In this document: positions 1-7,144 of the stretch, piece by piece
How positions within the stretch are numbered: the stretch's first letter is position 1
Layout of the letters: each line of letters starts with the position of its first letter
Origin: Maritimibacter sp.
GTDB taxonomy: Bacteria > Pseudomonadota > Alphaproteobacteria > Rhodobacterales > Rhodobacteraceae
Reading direction: 5' to 3'
Length of the DNA: 23,528 nucleotides
Assembly: GCA_003520545.1 (NCBI GenBank)
Contig: DOUP01000035.1
Span: forward strand, 1 to 23,528
Notes under the pieces: model-generated
Told to the model about the DNA's origin: nothing
Databases searched by the model: none
What the model saw: the letters and a program-made list of their open reading frames with translations, nothing else
Made by a program: the position numbers and the translations under genes

Positions 1-646
1 TGTGATCCCAGTGGTCATCATCATTGTCTGGCGTTAGCCACTCCACAGAACCCGCCATAAAGTCAGCAATCACTGCATCCAGTGGCACACCATCGCCGGT
101 GATCAGAATGCCGGTCTGGCCGGTCGCGCGAAAGTTCGACTTCATGCCCCGCTTGCGCATCTCCGCGTCCATGCAAAGGGCGGTGTACATCTTACCCACA
201 GAACAGTCTGTGCCCACCGCCAGAACCCGCTTGCCGCGGCGCTTTTTGCCATTGGCAATCGGATATTCCACATCTGGCACGCGCACATCGTGCAGCTTGC
301 GCCCCGTGGCTTCGGCAACGGCGACAAGGTCCGGTTCGTCACACAGCAGGTTGTGCAGGCCGGAGGCCAGATCAAAGCCCTCTTCAAGCGCCATCACCAG
401 CACTTTTTTCCACTCCTTGGAAATCACGCCGCCGCGGTTTGCCACGCCGATGACGAGCGTCTTGGCGCCCGCTGCCTTGGCTTCGGCGAGGGTCATGTCG
501 GTGAGCCCGAGGTCGGCTTTGCAGCCGTCCATACGGTACTGACCCACCGCGTTCTCTGGCCGCCAGTCCCGAATGCCGATGGCGACCTTTGCGGCGAGCA
601 TGTCCGGCGCGTCGCCGAGAAAGAGAAGATAGGGCGTCTGAATCAT
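1..646 (-). CDS. DgcN-like DUF1611 family protein (5' part, cut by window edge)
   Basis: The leftward frame opens at ATG 646 and stays open for 215 codons to the window edge, so the C-terminal part is missing. The protein has an N-terminal alpha/beta domain (about residues 1-135) and then a P-loop-like motif GTDCSVGKM at 145-153, which is the layout of DUF1611 proteins. Members now called DgcN act as D-glutamate N-acetyltransferases together with the racemase DgcA in D-glutamate breakdown. That role is family knowledge and is not shown here. The partner gene, if present, should lie just left of the window. The GGGAGCC ahead of the ATG is a plausible ribosome site. Family assignment is good; the exact substrate is less certain. 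Confidence 0.8.
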   Translation of the reverse strand, partial: MIQTPYLLFLGDAPDMLAAKVAIGIRDWRPENAVGQYRMDGCKADLGLTDMTLAEAKAAGAKTLVIGVANRGGVISKEWKKVLVMALEEGFDLASGLHNLLCDEPDLVAVAEATGRKLHDVRVPDVEYPIANGKKRRGKRVLAVGTDCSVGKMYTALCMDAEMRKRGMKSNFRATGQTGILITGDGVPLDAVIADFMAGSVEWLTPDNDDDHWDH

Positions 647-943
647 GGATGGCTCCCATTTGGCTTTGTTCACAAGTGTAGTGTGCAAGAAGGGAAAAGG
701 TTCCGAAAAGGGCGCGCCTTCTGACCTATTGCCGGGAGATAAATGACGATGACGCCGAAATGGACGAAGAATATTCGAGATGCTGTAGAATCCGGCGAAG
801 ATTCTGTGCGCGCAGCAATCGGTTTCTGATCCTGCCGCGACGCGGCGTCGTGATGCTGCAGTTGCGAGGAATCGCTTGGCAATCGCGGCGCAATAATCTA
901 TCCAAATCGCCAACGTAGACGTAACAAACTTACCGGAGCATCC
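647..943. promoter_or_regulatory. Divergent control region between the DgcN-like gene and mcl1
   Basis: This 297-bp gap has no credible gene. It holds several small symmetric elements: GAATATTC at 769-776; AGAATC and GATTCT arms at 787-792 and 800-805, each containing a GANTC site of the kind methylated by CcrM in alphaproteobacteria; and CGACGC-G-GCGTCG at 838-850. A weak sigma70-like pair, TTGGCA at 876-881 and TATCCA at 899-904 with 17-bp spacing, could drive mcl1. Near the DgcN-like start, TTGT-TC-ACAA occurs at 666-675. None of these is proven to be functional. Confidence 0.35.
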
Positions 944-1903
944 ATGTCCTTCCGTATTCAGCCCGCCGCCCCCGCCCGCCCGAACCGGTGCCAGCTCTTC
1001 GGTCCCGGCTCCAACACGAAGCTGTTCGAAAAGATGGCGGTGTCAGCGGCGGACGTGATCAACCTTGATCTCGAAGACAGCGTCTCGCCCTCTGACAAGG
1101 AGACGGCCCGTGCCAACGTGATCGAGGCGATCAATGCGGTGGATTGGGGCAAGAAGACGTTGTCGGTGCGGATCAACGGGTTGGACACGCCCTATTGGTA
1201 TCGCGACGTGGTCGATGTGCTGGAACAAGCCGGCGACCGGCTCGACCAGATCATGATCCCAAAAGTGGGCTGTGCCGGCGATATCTACGCGGTTGACGCG
1301 CTGGTCACCGCGATCGAGGCGGCAAAGGGCCGCACGAAGCCGATCGGTTTCGAGGTCATCATCGAAAGCGCGGCGGGGATCGCCCATGTCGAACAGATTG
1401 CCGCCGCCTCGCCGCGCCTCGTCGCCATGTCTCTGGGTGCTGCCGATTTCGCCGCTTCCATGGGGATGCAGACGACCGGTATCGGCGGGACCCAGGAAAA
1501 CTACTATATGCTCCACCAAGGCCAGAAACACTGGTCCGACCCCTGGCACTGGGCGCAGGCGGCGATCGTTGCGGCGTGTCGAACCCATGGGCTTCTCCCC
1601 GTCGACGGCCCGTTTGGCGATTTCTCGGACGATGATGGCTACATCGCCCAGGCGCTCCGCTCCGCGACGCTGGGCATGGTCGGTAAATGGGCAATCCATC
1701 CGAAACAGATCGCCTTGGCCAACAAGGTGTTCACGCCGTCCGAGGACGCCGTCGCCGAGGCGCGCGAAATCCTCGCGGCCATGGACGAAGCCAAGCGCAC
1801 CGGTGCAGGGGCAACCGTTTACAAGGGCCGTCTCGTCGACATTGCCTCGATCAAACAGGCCGAAGTCATCGTGAAACAGTCTGAACTGATCGCTGGCTCC
1901 TGA
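944..1903 (+). CDS. mcl1: L-malyl-CoA/beta-methylmalyl-CoA lyase
   Basis: A 319-residue HpcH/HpaI/CitE-family aldolase. It reversibly cleaves beta-methylmalyl-CoA to glyoxylate plus propionyl-CoA and L-malyl-CoA to glyoxylate plus acetyl-CoA, a step of the ethylmalonyl-CoA pathway of acetate assimilation. The N-terminus (MSFRIQPAAPARPNRCQLFG) and long internal blocks closely match what I remember of Rhodobacter Mcl1. Arg76, Glu141 and Asp168 fall at the expected substrate- and Mg-binding positions (INLDLEDSV, VIIESAAG, LGAADFAAS). Length is typical of the family. ATG 944 is preceded by GGAG at 933-936. A hairpin follows the stop, so it is probably a single-gene unit. It is cytoplasmic. Confidence 0.95.
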   Translation: MSFRIQPAAPARPNRCQLFGPGSNTKLFEKMAVSAADVINLDLEDSVSPSDKETARANVIEAINAVDWGKKTLSVRINGLDTPYWYRDVVDVLEQAGDRLDQIMIPKVGCAGDIYAVDALVTAIEAAKGRTKPIGFEVIIESAAGIAHVEQIAAASPRLVAMSLGAADFAASMGMQTTGIGGTQENYYMLHQGQKHWSDPWHWAQAAIVAACRTHGLLPVDGPFGDFSDDDGYIAQALRSATLGMVGKWAIHPKQIALANKVFTPSEDAVAEAREILAAMDEAKRTGAGATVYKGRLVDIASIKQAEVIVKQSELIAGS

Positions 1904-1923
1904 TCTTTCCGGTCTTGAAATAT

Positions 1924-1971
1924 CCCCGCCGGAGGCGCCCGGAGGACCCTGCCGAAGGCGGGGTTCTCCTT
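1924..1971 (+). terminator. Possible terminator or family repeat after mcl1
   Basis: CCCCGCC (1924-1930) can pair with GGCGGGG (1957-1963) around a 26-nt GC-rich loop, followed by the pyrimidine-rich TTCTCCTT. It begins 21 nt after the mcl1 stop, so it is placed to end that transcript. The loop is large and the tail is not a pure T run, so this is tentative. The stretch also resembles a short GC-rich repeat I associate with Rhodobacterales intergenic regions. Confidence 0.4.
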
Positions 1972-2107
1972 CCCATGTGCCGCGCATGGCGCGGCTCAGT
2001 CTTTGTCGTCTAATAGGTCTTGTCCATCTATCTCGGGTCGAGTTTGGTCATCCCTCTTTCCTTGCCCAATCTTGATCGCATAGGTGCAGGTCACGACTCT
2101 TGCCGAG

Positions 2108-2137
2108 TTGCATTTGGCCCCCCGACGATCTTATATC
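2108..2137 (+). promoter_or_regulatory. Possible sigma70-type promoter of accA
   Basis: TTGCAT (2108-2113) and TATATC (2132-2137) are separated by 18 bp. This would place the transcript start near 2144, about 20 nt upstream of the accA ATG. A good ribosome site, GGGAGG at 2152-2157, lies inside the short leader. The call rests on motif similarity only. Confidence 0.35.
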
Positions 2138-2165
2138 GGCTCAAACCCAATGGGAGGCCCCCCGC

Positions 2166-3128
2166 ATGACCAATTACCTCGACTTCGAGAAACCGCTGGC
2201 CGAAATCGAAGGCAAAGCCGAAGAGCTGCGCGCCATGGCGCGGGCGAACGAGGAAGTGGACATGGACGGGGAGGCGCAGGCGCTCGACCATAAGGCCGAG
2301 AAGATGCTCAAGGACATGTATGCCTCGCTCACGCCGTGGCGGAAATGCCAGGTGGCGCGCCATCCGGATCGGCCCCATTGCAAGGACTACATCGAGACGC
2401 TGTTTTCCGAATTCACGCCGCTCGCAGGTGACCGGAACTTTGCCGACGATCTCGCAGTCATGGGTGGTTTGGCACGTCTGGGCGATACGCCGGTGATGGT
2501 GATCGGCCATGAGAAAGGCCACGACACGAAGAGCCGGATCGAACGCAACTTCGGCATGGCCCGCCCGGAGGGCTATCGAAAGGCCGTTCGGCTCATGGAT
2601 ATGGCCGAACGTTTCGGGCTCCCGGTTATTTCGCTGGTCGATACCGCCGGGGCCTACCCCGGCAAAGGTGCGGAGGAACGCGGGCAGTCCGAGGCGATTG
2701 CGCGCTCGACGCAGAAATGCCTGAACCTGACCGTGCCGATGGTTTCCGTGATCATCGGGGAAGGAGGCTCTGGCGGGGCGGTTGCTTTTGCGACCGGGAA
2801 CACGGTCATGATGCTGGAGCATTCGATTTACTCGGTGATCAGCCCGGAAGGTTGCGCCTCGATCCTGTGGAAAGATTCCGAGAAGATGCGTGAAGCGGCG
2901 GAAGCGCTGCGGCTGACGGCGCAGGATCTCAAGGCTCTGGGCGTGATTGATCGGATCATCGAGGAACCCGTGGGTGGCGCACATCGTGGCAAAGCCGCCA
3001 CCATGGATGCCGTCGGCAAGGCCATCGAGGCGGAGATCGCCTTGCTCGCGAAGAAAAAGCCGGATGCCTTGAAAAAAGCGCGGCGTCAGAAGTATCTTGA
3101 TCTGGGGTCCAAGGGGCTGGCGGCCTGA
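2166..3128 (+). CDS. accA: Acetyl-CoA carboxylase carboxyltransferase subunit alpha
   Basis: A 320-residue cytoplasmic subunit that, with AccD, moves the carboxyl group from biotin carboxyl carrier protein to acetyl-CoA, giving malonyl-CoA for fatty acid synthesis. The N-terminal helical segment ([13 protein letters not shown]) and the crotonase-like core are typical: VIGHEKG at 112-118, DTAGAYPG at 159-166 and GEGGSGGA at 198-205, which form the acyl-CoA and oxyanion-hole region, then [12 protein letters not shown]. An upstream ATG at 2100 is in frame, but 2166 is chosen because GGGAGG at 2152-2157 is well spaced and the protein then begins like other AccA proteins. It converges on the PNPOx-like gene after an 18-bp gap. 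Confidence 0.97.
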   Translation: MTNYLDFEKPLAEIEGKAEELRAMARANEEVDMDGEAQALDHKAEKMLKDMYASLTPWRKCQVARHPDRPHCKDYIETLFSEFTPLAGDRNFADDLAVMGGLARLGDTPVMVIGHEKGHDTKSRIERNFGMARPEGYRKAVRLMDMAERFGLPVISLVDTAGAYPGKGAEERGQSEAIARSTQKCLNLTVPMVSVIIGEGGSGGAVAFATGNTVMMLEHSIYSVISPEGCASILWKDSEKMREAAEALRLTAQDLKALGVIDRIIEEPVGGAHRGKAATMDAVGKAIEAEIALLAKKKPDALKKARRQKYLDLGSKGLAA

Positions 3129-3146
3129 CCTCGGGTCAAGCGCCGA

Positions 3147-3755
3147 TCACCACATCGTCTCTTCCGCGCGTTTCGCCCATGTGGCGTCGTAATCTTCGCC
3201 GTCGAAGGCGCCATTGGAAACGTCTCGTATGATGTCTCCGATGGTCGGCAAGTTGTCAGACATATCGCCCGAGGCCCAAAGACCCGAACGGATGACCGCG
3301 CGGGCGCATTGTGCGTAGACTTCGGAAATCGCGATCAGGGTCACGGTCCGGGGGTGTTTTCCTTGGTGTTCGAACCGGGCGCATAGCGCCGCGTCGTCGG
3401 TGAGTCGCGCGGTGCCGTTGACGCGGACCACGTTGCCGGAGCCGGGCACGAAGAACATGAGCGAAATGCGCCCGTCCCGGACAATGTTGCGCAGGGTGTC
3501 CAGCCGCTTGTTCCCGCGCCAATCCGGCAGGGCCAAAGTGTGTTCGTCGACTTCGAGAACGACCGGGCCATCGTCACCGCGTGGCGAGCCATCCACGCCT
3601 TCCGGTCCGACCGTCGAAACCACGCAGAAGTGCGAGGACATGATCCATTGGCGGTACGTGGGGGTCAGACGGTCCGCGACTTTGTTCGTGGCGGCCTTTG
3701 ACGGTGTCTCGGGATAGATCGCTTCGAGCGCATCAATGGTGTCAATCGTGTTCAT
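3147..3755 (-). CDS. Pyridoxamine 5'-phosphate oxidase-fold FMN-binding protein
   Basis: A 202-residue protein with the split-barrel PNPOx-like fold. The region 38-115 (MSSHFCVVSTVGPEGVDGSP, then DEHTLALPDWRGNKRLDTLRNI, then GRISLMFFVPG, then VRVNGTARL) is the usual FMN-binding part. It looks like the MSMEG_1061-type PPOX-class flavoproteins rather than true PdxH, so vitamin B6 synthesis should not be assumed and the substrate is unknown. ATG 3755 lies inside the end of the upstream acyltransferase gene (14-bp overlap), so it is the last gene of the ftsE operon and probably translated by coupling. Confidence 0.85.
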   Translation of the reverse strand: MNTIDTIDALEAIYPETPSKAATNKVADRLTPTYRQWIMSSHFCVVSTVGPEGVDGSPRGDDGPVVLEVDEHTLALPDWRGNKRLDTLRNIVRDGRISLMFFVPGSGNVVRVNGTARLTDDAALCARFEHQGKHPRTVTLIAISEVYAQCARAVIRSGLWASGDMSDNLPTIGDIIRDVSNGAFDGEDYDATWAKRAEETMW

Positions 3756-4485
3756 GACTGTCCGGGTCGAACCCGGCCTCGCGCATCAAGCGGTTGGAGT
3801 TGTCCTCCACCACCTCTTCCAGATGCTCCATGAAGTCGTTGATCGGAAGACCCGGCTCCACGGCGGGCAAAAATTCGATCACGGCCAAGCCGGGTTTGCG
3901 AAGCAGACCGTGCTTTGGCCAAAAGACCCCGACATTGGTCGCCACCGGAACGCAGCGCTGGCCGCTTTCCGAATAGATCACGCCCGACCCGATCTTGTAG
4001 GGTTTCTTGGCTCCAGCCGCGACGCGTGTGCCTTGGGGGAAGATGATCAACTGGCCCGGCTTGGACGCGCCCGAGGTGACGTCCGCGATCATCTTCTTGA
4101 CCGCCGCTCCGCGTTTTCCCCGATCCACCGCGATGCAGCCCAGGCGCTTGGCCCAGAACCCGACGAGCGGGGTATAAAGGATCTGTTTCTTCATGATGAA
4201 CTTCGGGCGCGGCACGGCGGAAACGATCAGGATGATGTCAAAGAAACTCTGGTGCTTGGAGCAGATCAGCACCTCGTCCGTCGGCACCTCGCCGCGCACT
4301 TCGGACTTCAGGCCGACGACGTAATGCGCAAAGAAGCGCACGACCTTGCAATAATGGTCGGTGGCGGTGAAGGCCACATCCGGTTTGAAGATCGCGCCGA
4401 TGCCGTAAAGGATGCTCATCACCAGCATGGCGAGGTACATCAGGAAGATGAAAATCACCGAGCGGATCAATTGGATAATTTGCAT
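3742..4485 (-). CDS. Lysophospholipid (1-acyl-sn-glycerol-3-phosphate) acyltransferase family protein
   Basis: A 247-residue PlsC-family membrane enzyme, expected to esterify lysophosphatidic acid or a related lysolipid at the inner membrane. A hydrophobic anchor (about 5-33) is followed by the acyltransferase HX4D motif HQSFFD at 78-83 and the glycerophosphate-binding FPQGTR at 149-154, where Gln replaces the commoner Glu. An in-frame extension to 4581 exists, but ATG 4485 is chosen: it overlaps the ftsX stop by one base (TGATG) and begins directly before the membrane anchor. The exact acceptor (LPA or another lysolipid) cannot be read from the sequence. Confidence 0.9.
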   Translation of the reverse strand: MQIIQLIRSVIFIFLMYLAMLVMSILYGIGAIFKPDVAFTATDHYCKVVRFFAHYVVGLKSEVRGEVPTDEVLICSKHQSFFDIILIVSAVPRPKFIMKKQILYTPLVGFWAKRLGCIAVDRGKRGAAVKKMIADVTSGASKPGQLIIFPQGTRVAAGAKKPYKIGSGVIYSESGQRCVPVATNVGVFWPKHGLLRKPGLAVIEFLPAVEPGLPINDFMEHLEEVVEDNSNRLMREAGFDPDSHEHD

Positions 4486-5381
4486 CAGGTGAGCTCCTGC
4501 AACGTGCGGTTGGCGGCGTGCCGCGTGGCGACAAATGCGACCAAGGCGGCGAGGGGCGGTATAAGGAGCGGCAGGAGCCAATGCCAGCCCCGGAACCCGA
4601 GACCCGTCAGGAAGCCGCCACCCACATCGGCAGAGGGAAGGAACAAGATGGCCACCAAGCCGATTACCATACCTGCTGCGGCGCCGATCAAAGCGCGAAG
4701 AGTGAAGCGGCGAACGAAGGCTCCGGCGATATAGCTGTCACGGGCACCCACGAGGCGAAGGACATGAATGACCTGATTGTTGGCGGCCAACGCGGCCTGG
4801 GCGGCGAGTGTGATCATCGCGGCGGTGGTCATTGCGATGAGAGCGATCGAAACGCCTCCGAGCAGACGGAGGCGACCGGCGGCCCGCACGAGCGGTTCGC
4901 GCCAGCGCGCGTGATCGTCAAGGATCGCACCGGGAGCTTCGCCCGCGAGGCGTTGGCGAAGGCCTTCGGGATCGAACCCATCCCCGGCTTCGGTCACTTC
5001 GATGAGACGCGGGACCGGGAGCGTATCGAGCGGGAGATCAGGACCGAACCATGGTTCCAGAAGCGCCCGCTGTTCGTCATCGGTGAGGACGCGGGCGTCC
5101 GCGACGCCGGGGGTCGTCTGCAGCACCTCCATCACGGCGAGGACCTGTTGGTCGACCTGGCCGTCGGGTGCGGAGACACGGATCGTGGCAGACTGCGCGA
5201 GCGCATCACCCCATTGCTGCGCGAGCCGTCCCGTTGCGAGCGAGAGGGCCAGGGCGAAGACAGCGAGAAAGGCCATTGCGCCCGAGGCAAAGACCGTAAG
5301 CCGTGCGGTAAACCCCGTGGGTGGCACAACGCGGTCGGCTTGGGCATCGCCTGCGAAAAGAGAAAAGAGGCGCGTTTTCAT
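4485..5381 (-). CDS. ftsX: FtsX-like cell division ABC transporter permease
   Basis: A 298-residue membrane protein with the FtsX layout: a cytoplasmic N-terminal tail, TM1 at about 28-50, a large periplasmic loop (about 55-170), then three C-terminal TM segments (about 173-197, 226-248, 267-286). With FtsE it forms the divisome ABC complex that in other bacteria activates peptidoglycan hydrolases through its periplasmic loop. The segment NNQVIHVLRLVGARDSYIAGAFVRRF is the conserved cytoplasmic FtsX coupling region. ATG 5381 overlaps the ftsE stop in ATGA. Sequence conservation in this family is low, so the call leans on topology plus the adjoining ftsE. Confidence 0.9.
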   Translation of the reverse strand: MKTRLFSLFAGDAQADRVVPPTGFTARLTVFASGAMAFLAVFALALSLATGRLAQQWGDALAQSATIRVSAPDGQVDQQVLAVMEVLQTTPGVADARVLTDDEQRALLEPWFGPDLPLDTLPVPRLIEVTEAGDGFDPEGLRQRLAGEAPGAILDDHARWREPLVRAAGRLRLLGGVSIALIAMTTAAMITLAAQAALAANNQVIHVLRLVGARDSYIAGAFVRRFTLRALIGAAAGMVIGLVAILFLPSADVGGGFLTGLGFRGWHWLLPLLIPPLAALVAFVATRHAANRTLQELT

Positions 5382-6052
5382 AGGTCCGCCCCCGCCAGTT
5401 GCAGCCGATGATCCGAGATTCTCAGAACTCGGGCCTGCACCTGTGCCTTGGCGGCGCGGATCAGGTTCATGTCGTGTGTGGCGATCAGGACCGTCTTGCC
5501 CATGCGGTTCAGCTCGATGAGCAGTTTCAGAAGCCGCTGCGACATCTCCCAATCGACGTTGCCGGTTGGCTCGTCGGCCAGAATGACATCGGGCGACATG
5601 ACCACGGCGCGGGCAAGTGCGGCGCGTTGGCGCTCACCGCCGGACAGTTCCGGGGGGAGGGCTTCCATCTGGCCGGTTAGCCCGACCCAGCCAATCAGGT
5701 CCGCCAAATCCGTGAGTTCCGTGTTTCGTCCGGAAACGGTCAGCGGCAGGGCGATGTTTTCGACCAGGGAAAGATGGTCCAGAAACTGGACATCCTGGTG
5801 CACGACCCCGATCTTGCGCCTTGTTTCGGCAATTTCGTCCCGAGACATCTGCCGAACGTCCTGATCGAACAGCGTTGCCCGGCCTTGCGTCGGCACAAGC
5901 GCGCCGTAGCACAGTTTGATCAGGGTGGTCTTGCCGGCGCCCGACGGGCCGGTCAGAAAGTGGAAGGACCCCGGCGCAAGCTTGAGCGACACATTCGACA
6001 GAAGTGGTCCGTTATCGCTGTAGCCATAAGAGACTTCTTCGAACTCGATCAC
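5378..6052 (-). CDS. ftsE: Cell division ATP-binding protein FtsE
   Basis: A 224-residue ABC ATPase, the cytoplasmic engine of the FtsEX complex. Walker A GPSGAGKT at 35-42, Q-loop Gln86, signature LSGGE at 136-140, Walker B VILADEP at 156-162 and switch His193 are all intact. The start is GTG 6052, giving VIEFEEVSYGY, which aligns with the usual FtsE N-terminus. The open frame runs much further upstream, but that extension lacks any family resemblance. It is first in a four-gene unit ftsE-ftsX-acyltransferase-PNPOx in which all junctions overlap (4, 1 and 14 bases). It diverges from the zinc-ribbon gene across a 167-bp region. Confidence 0.95.
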   Translation of the reverse strand: MIEFEEVSYGYSDNGPLLSNVSLKLAPGSFHFLTGPSGAGKTTLIKLCYGALVPTQGRATLFDQDVRQMSRDEIAETRRKIGVVHQDVQFLDHLSLVENIALPLTVSGRNTELTDLADLIGWVGLTGQMEALPPELSGGERQRAALARAVVMSPDVILADEPTGNVDWEMSQRLLKLLIELNRMGKTVLIATHDMNLIRAAKAQVQARVLRISDHRLQLAGADL

Positions 6053-6103
6053 GCCGTTGCCCCGCTTTTCGTTGGCGACAGTTTTGCCCCAGCCGGGAGT
6101 TTG

Positions 6104-6123
6104 TTGCAATCTCGGGATTGCAA
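6104..6123. promoter_or_regulatory. Operator-like near-perfect palindrome between ftsE and the zinc-ribbon gene
   Basis: TTGCAATC and GATTGCAA form 8-bp inverted arms around the 4-bp centre TCGG. The element begins about 50 bp upstream of the ftsE GTG and ends 4 bp before a candidate -35 box for the zinc-ribbon gene, a good position for a regulator acting on both promoters. No regulator is identified. Confidence 0.45.
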
Positions 6124-6127
6124 AGGT

Positions 6128-6156
6128 TTGATTTTCCGCGTTTTGGTTCCCATAGT
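6128..6156 (+). promoter_or_regulatory. Possible sigma70-type promoter of the zinc-ribbon gene
   Basis: TTGATT (6128-6133) and CATAGT (6151-6156) are 17 bp apart, each matching four of six consensus positions. It would start transcription about 56 nt upstream of ATG 6220. Confidence 0.4.
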
Positions 6157-6219
6157 GGGCTCGACCCCGGGGGAGCCGAGAGGCGGGTGAGACAGACGAA
6201 GGGCGAGGTAAAAGGTTCA

Positions 6220-7062
6220 ATGCGGCTGGTTTGCCCCAATTGCGGCGCGCAGTATGAAGTGGACGATCGTGTGGTCCCCGATGGGGGCCGCGACGTTCAG
6301 TGCTCGAACTGTGGCCATGCCTGGTTCCAGCGCCCGGCTGGGTGGGAAGAAGACACCCAGGACAATGATCCCGATCTCGCCAGCCGACACGAAGAGATTG
6401 CGCCGGACGATCCAGTGCCGGAACCTGCGCCCGATCCGGAAGTAGAAGACGACTTTGAACCTCCCGCAGCGGCGACGCCGCGCCGGCCTTTGGACGAAGG
6501 CGTCCGTGGTATCCTGACCGCTGAAGCCGAGCGCGAGCTTCAGGCCCGGGCGGCGGAAGGTACCATCGAGACGCAGCCGGATCTTGGGATCGACGAAGCG
6601 GACCCGGAAGAGGAACGCCGCCGGGTCGCAAGGGAGCGCACGGCCCACATGCGTGGAATCGAAGAAGGCGAAACGCTTGAACCGGAAGTGCCGCCAGCCC
6701 CGCCAGAGCCGGAGCCCGAACCGCCGGCGCGGCGGGATCTGTTTCCGGATATCGAAGAGATCAATTCAACTCTGGACAGCCCGCCGGAAACGACGCCCGA
6801 ACCTGTCGAAAGGGAAGAGCACGAGACGATCAGACCGCGCCGCGGCGGCTTTCGCCGCGGATTCTCGGTGATCATCCTGCTTTTCGCGCTGACCTTCGCG
6901 GTGTACTACTTCGCCCCGCAGATCGTCGAGGCGATCCCGGGTGTTCGGCCCTACATGCTTCAATACGTAGATTTCGTGAACGGACTCCTGGCGCAGATCG
7001 AAGGGCTGATGCAACTTGCGATCGAGAAAATGGAAGCGGCGGCGTCCGGCGACGGAAGTTGA
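6220..7062 (+). CDS. MJ0042-type zinc-ribbon, single-pass membrane protein
   Basis: A 280-residue protein of unknown role. It opens with a zinc ribbon, CPNC (Cys5, Cys8) and CSNC (Cys28, Cys31), the MJ0042/zinc_ribbon_5 pattern seen at the N-terminus of many alphaproteobacterial and deltaproteobacterial proteins. A long acidic, proline-rich linker (about 45-200) leads to one membrane helix (about 215-233) and a short C-terminal tail (about 47 residues) that would be periplasmic. An upstream in-frame ATG at 6004 would reach into ftsE. ATG 6220 is preferred because the ribbon then begins at residue 5. Adjacency to ftsE hints at an envelope or division role, which is inference only. Confidence 0.8.
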   Translation: MRLVCPNCGAQYEVDDRVVPDGGRDVQCSNCGHAWFQRPAGWEEDTQDNDPDLASRHEEIAPDDPVPEPAPDPEVEDDFEPPAAATPRRPLDEGVRGILTAEAERELQARAAEGTIETQPDLGIDEADPEEERRRVARERTAHMRGIEEGETLEPEVPPAPPEPEPEPPARRDLFPDIEEINSTLDSPPETTPEPVEREEHETIRPRRGGFRRGFSVIILLFALTFAVYYFAPQIVEAIPGVRPYMLQYVDFVNGLLAQIEGLMQLAIEKMEAAASGDGS

Positions 7063-7074
7063 CGAGCCGCGCGT

Positions 7075-7094
7075 GAAATCATCGCGATGATTTC
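7075..7094. repeat. Perfect 20-bp palindrome
   Basis: GAAATCATCGCGATGATTTC is fully self-complementary with no spacer. It starts 13 bp after the zinc-ribbon stop, in the gap between two convergent genes. It may form a hairpin in either transcript, but no T run follows on either strand. Confidence 0.75.
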
Positions 7095-7097
7095 GAA

Positions 7098-7121
7098 CCG
7101 GACTTATCGCGATAAGTCCGG
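7098..7121. repeat. Perfect 24-bp palindrome
   Basis: The left arm CCGGACTTATCG (7098-7109) is exactly complementary to the right arm CGATAAGTCCGG (7110-7121). It lies 3 bp from the 20-bp palindrome and shares its ATCGCGAT core. It could be half of a bidirectional terminator without a T run, or a protein site. Confidence 0.75.
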
Positions 7122-7144
7122 GCATCGGGCGCAAAGAGGCACGA

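Noticed and set aside
1043..1987. Long open frame on the minus strand over mcl1
   Set aside because: It is antisense to a clear malyl-CoA lyase and its product has no recognisable domain, only the skewed composition typical of reverse frames in high-GC genes.
2091..2984. Long open frame on the minus strand over accA
   Set aside because: It is the antisense frame of a well-identified gene and shows no domain or ribosome site.
5378..6631. Extended FtsE with a 190-residue N-terminal addition
   Set aside because: The extension overlaps the divergent zinc-ribbon gene and its promoter and has no domain; the GTG at 6052 gives a normal FtsE.
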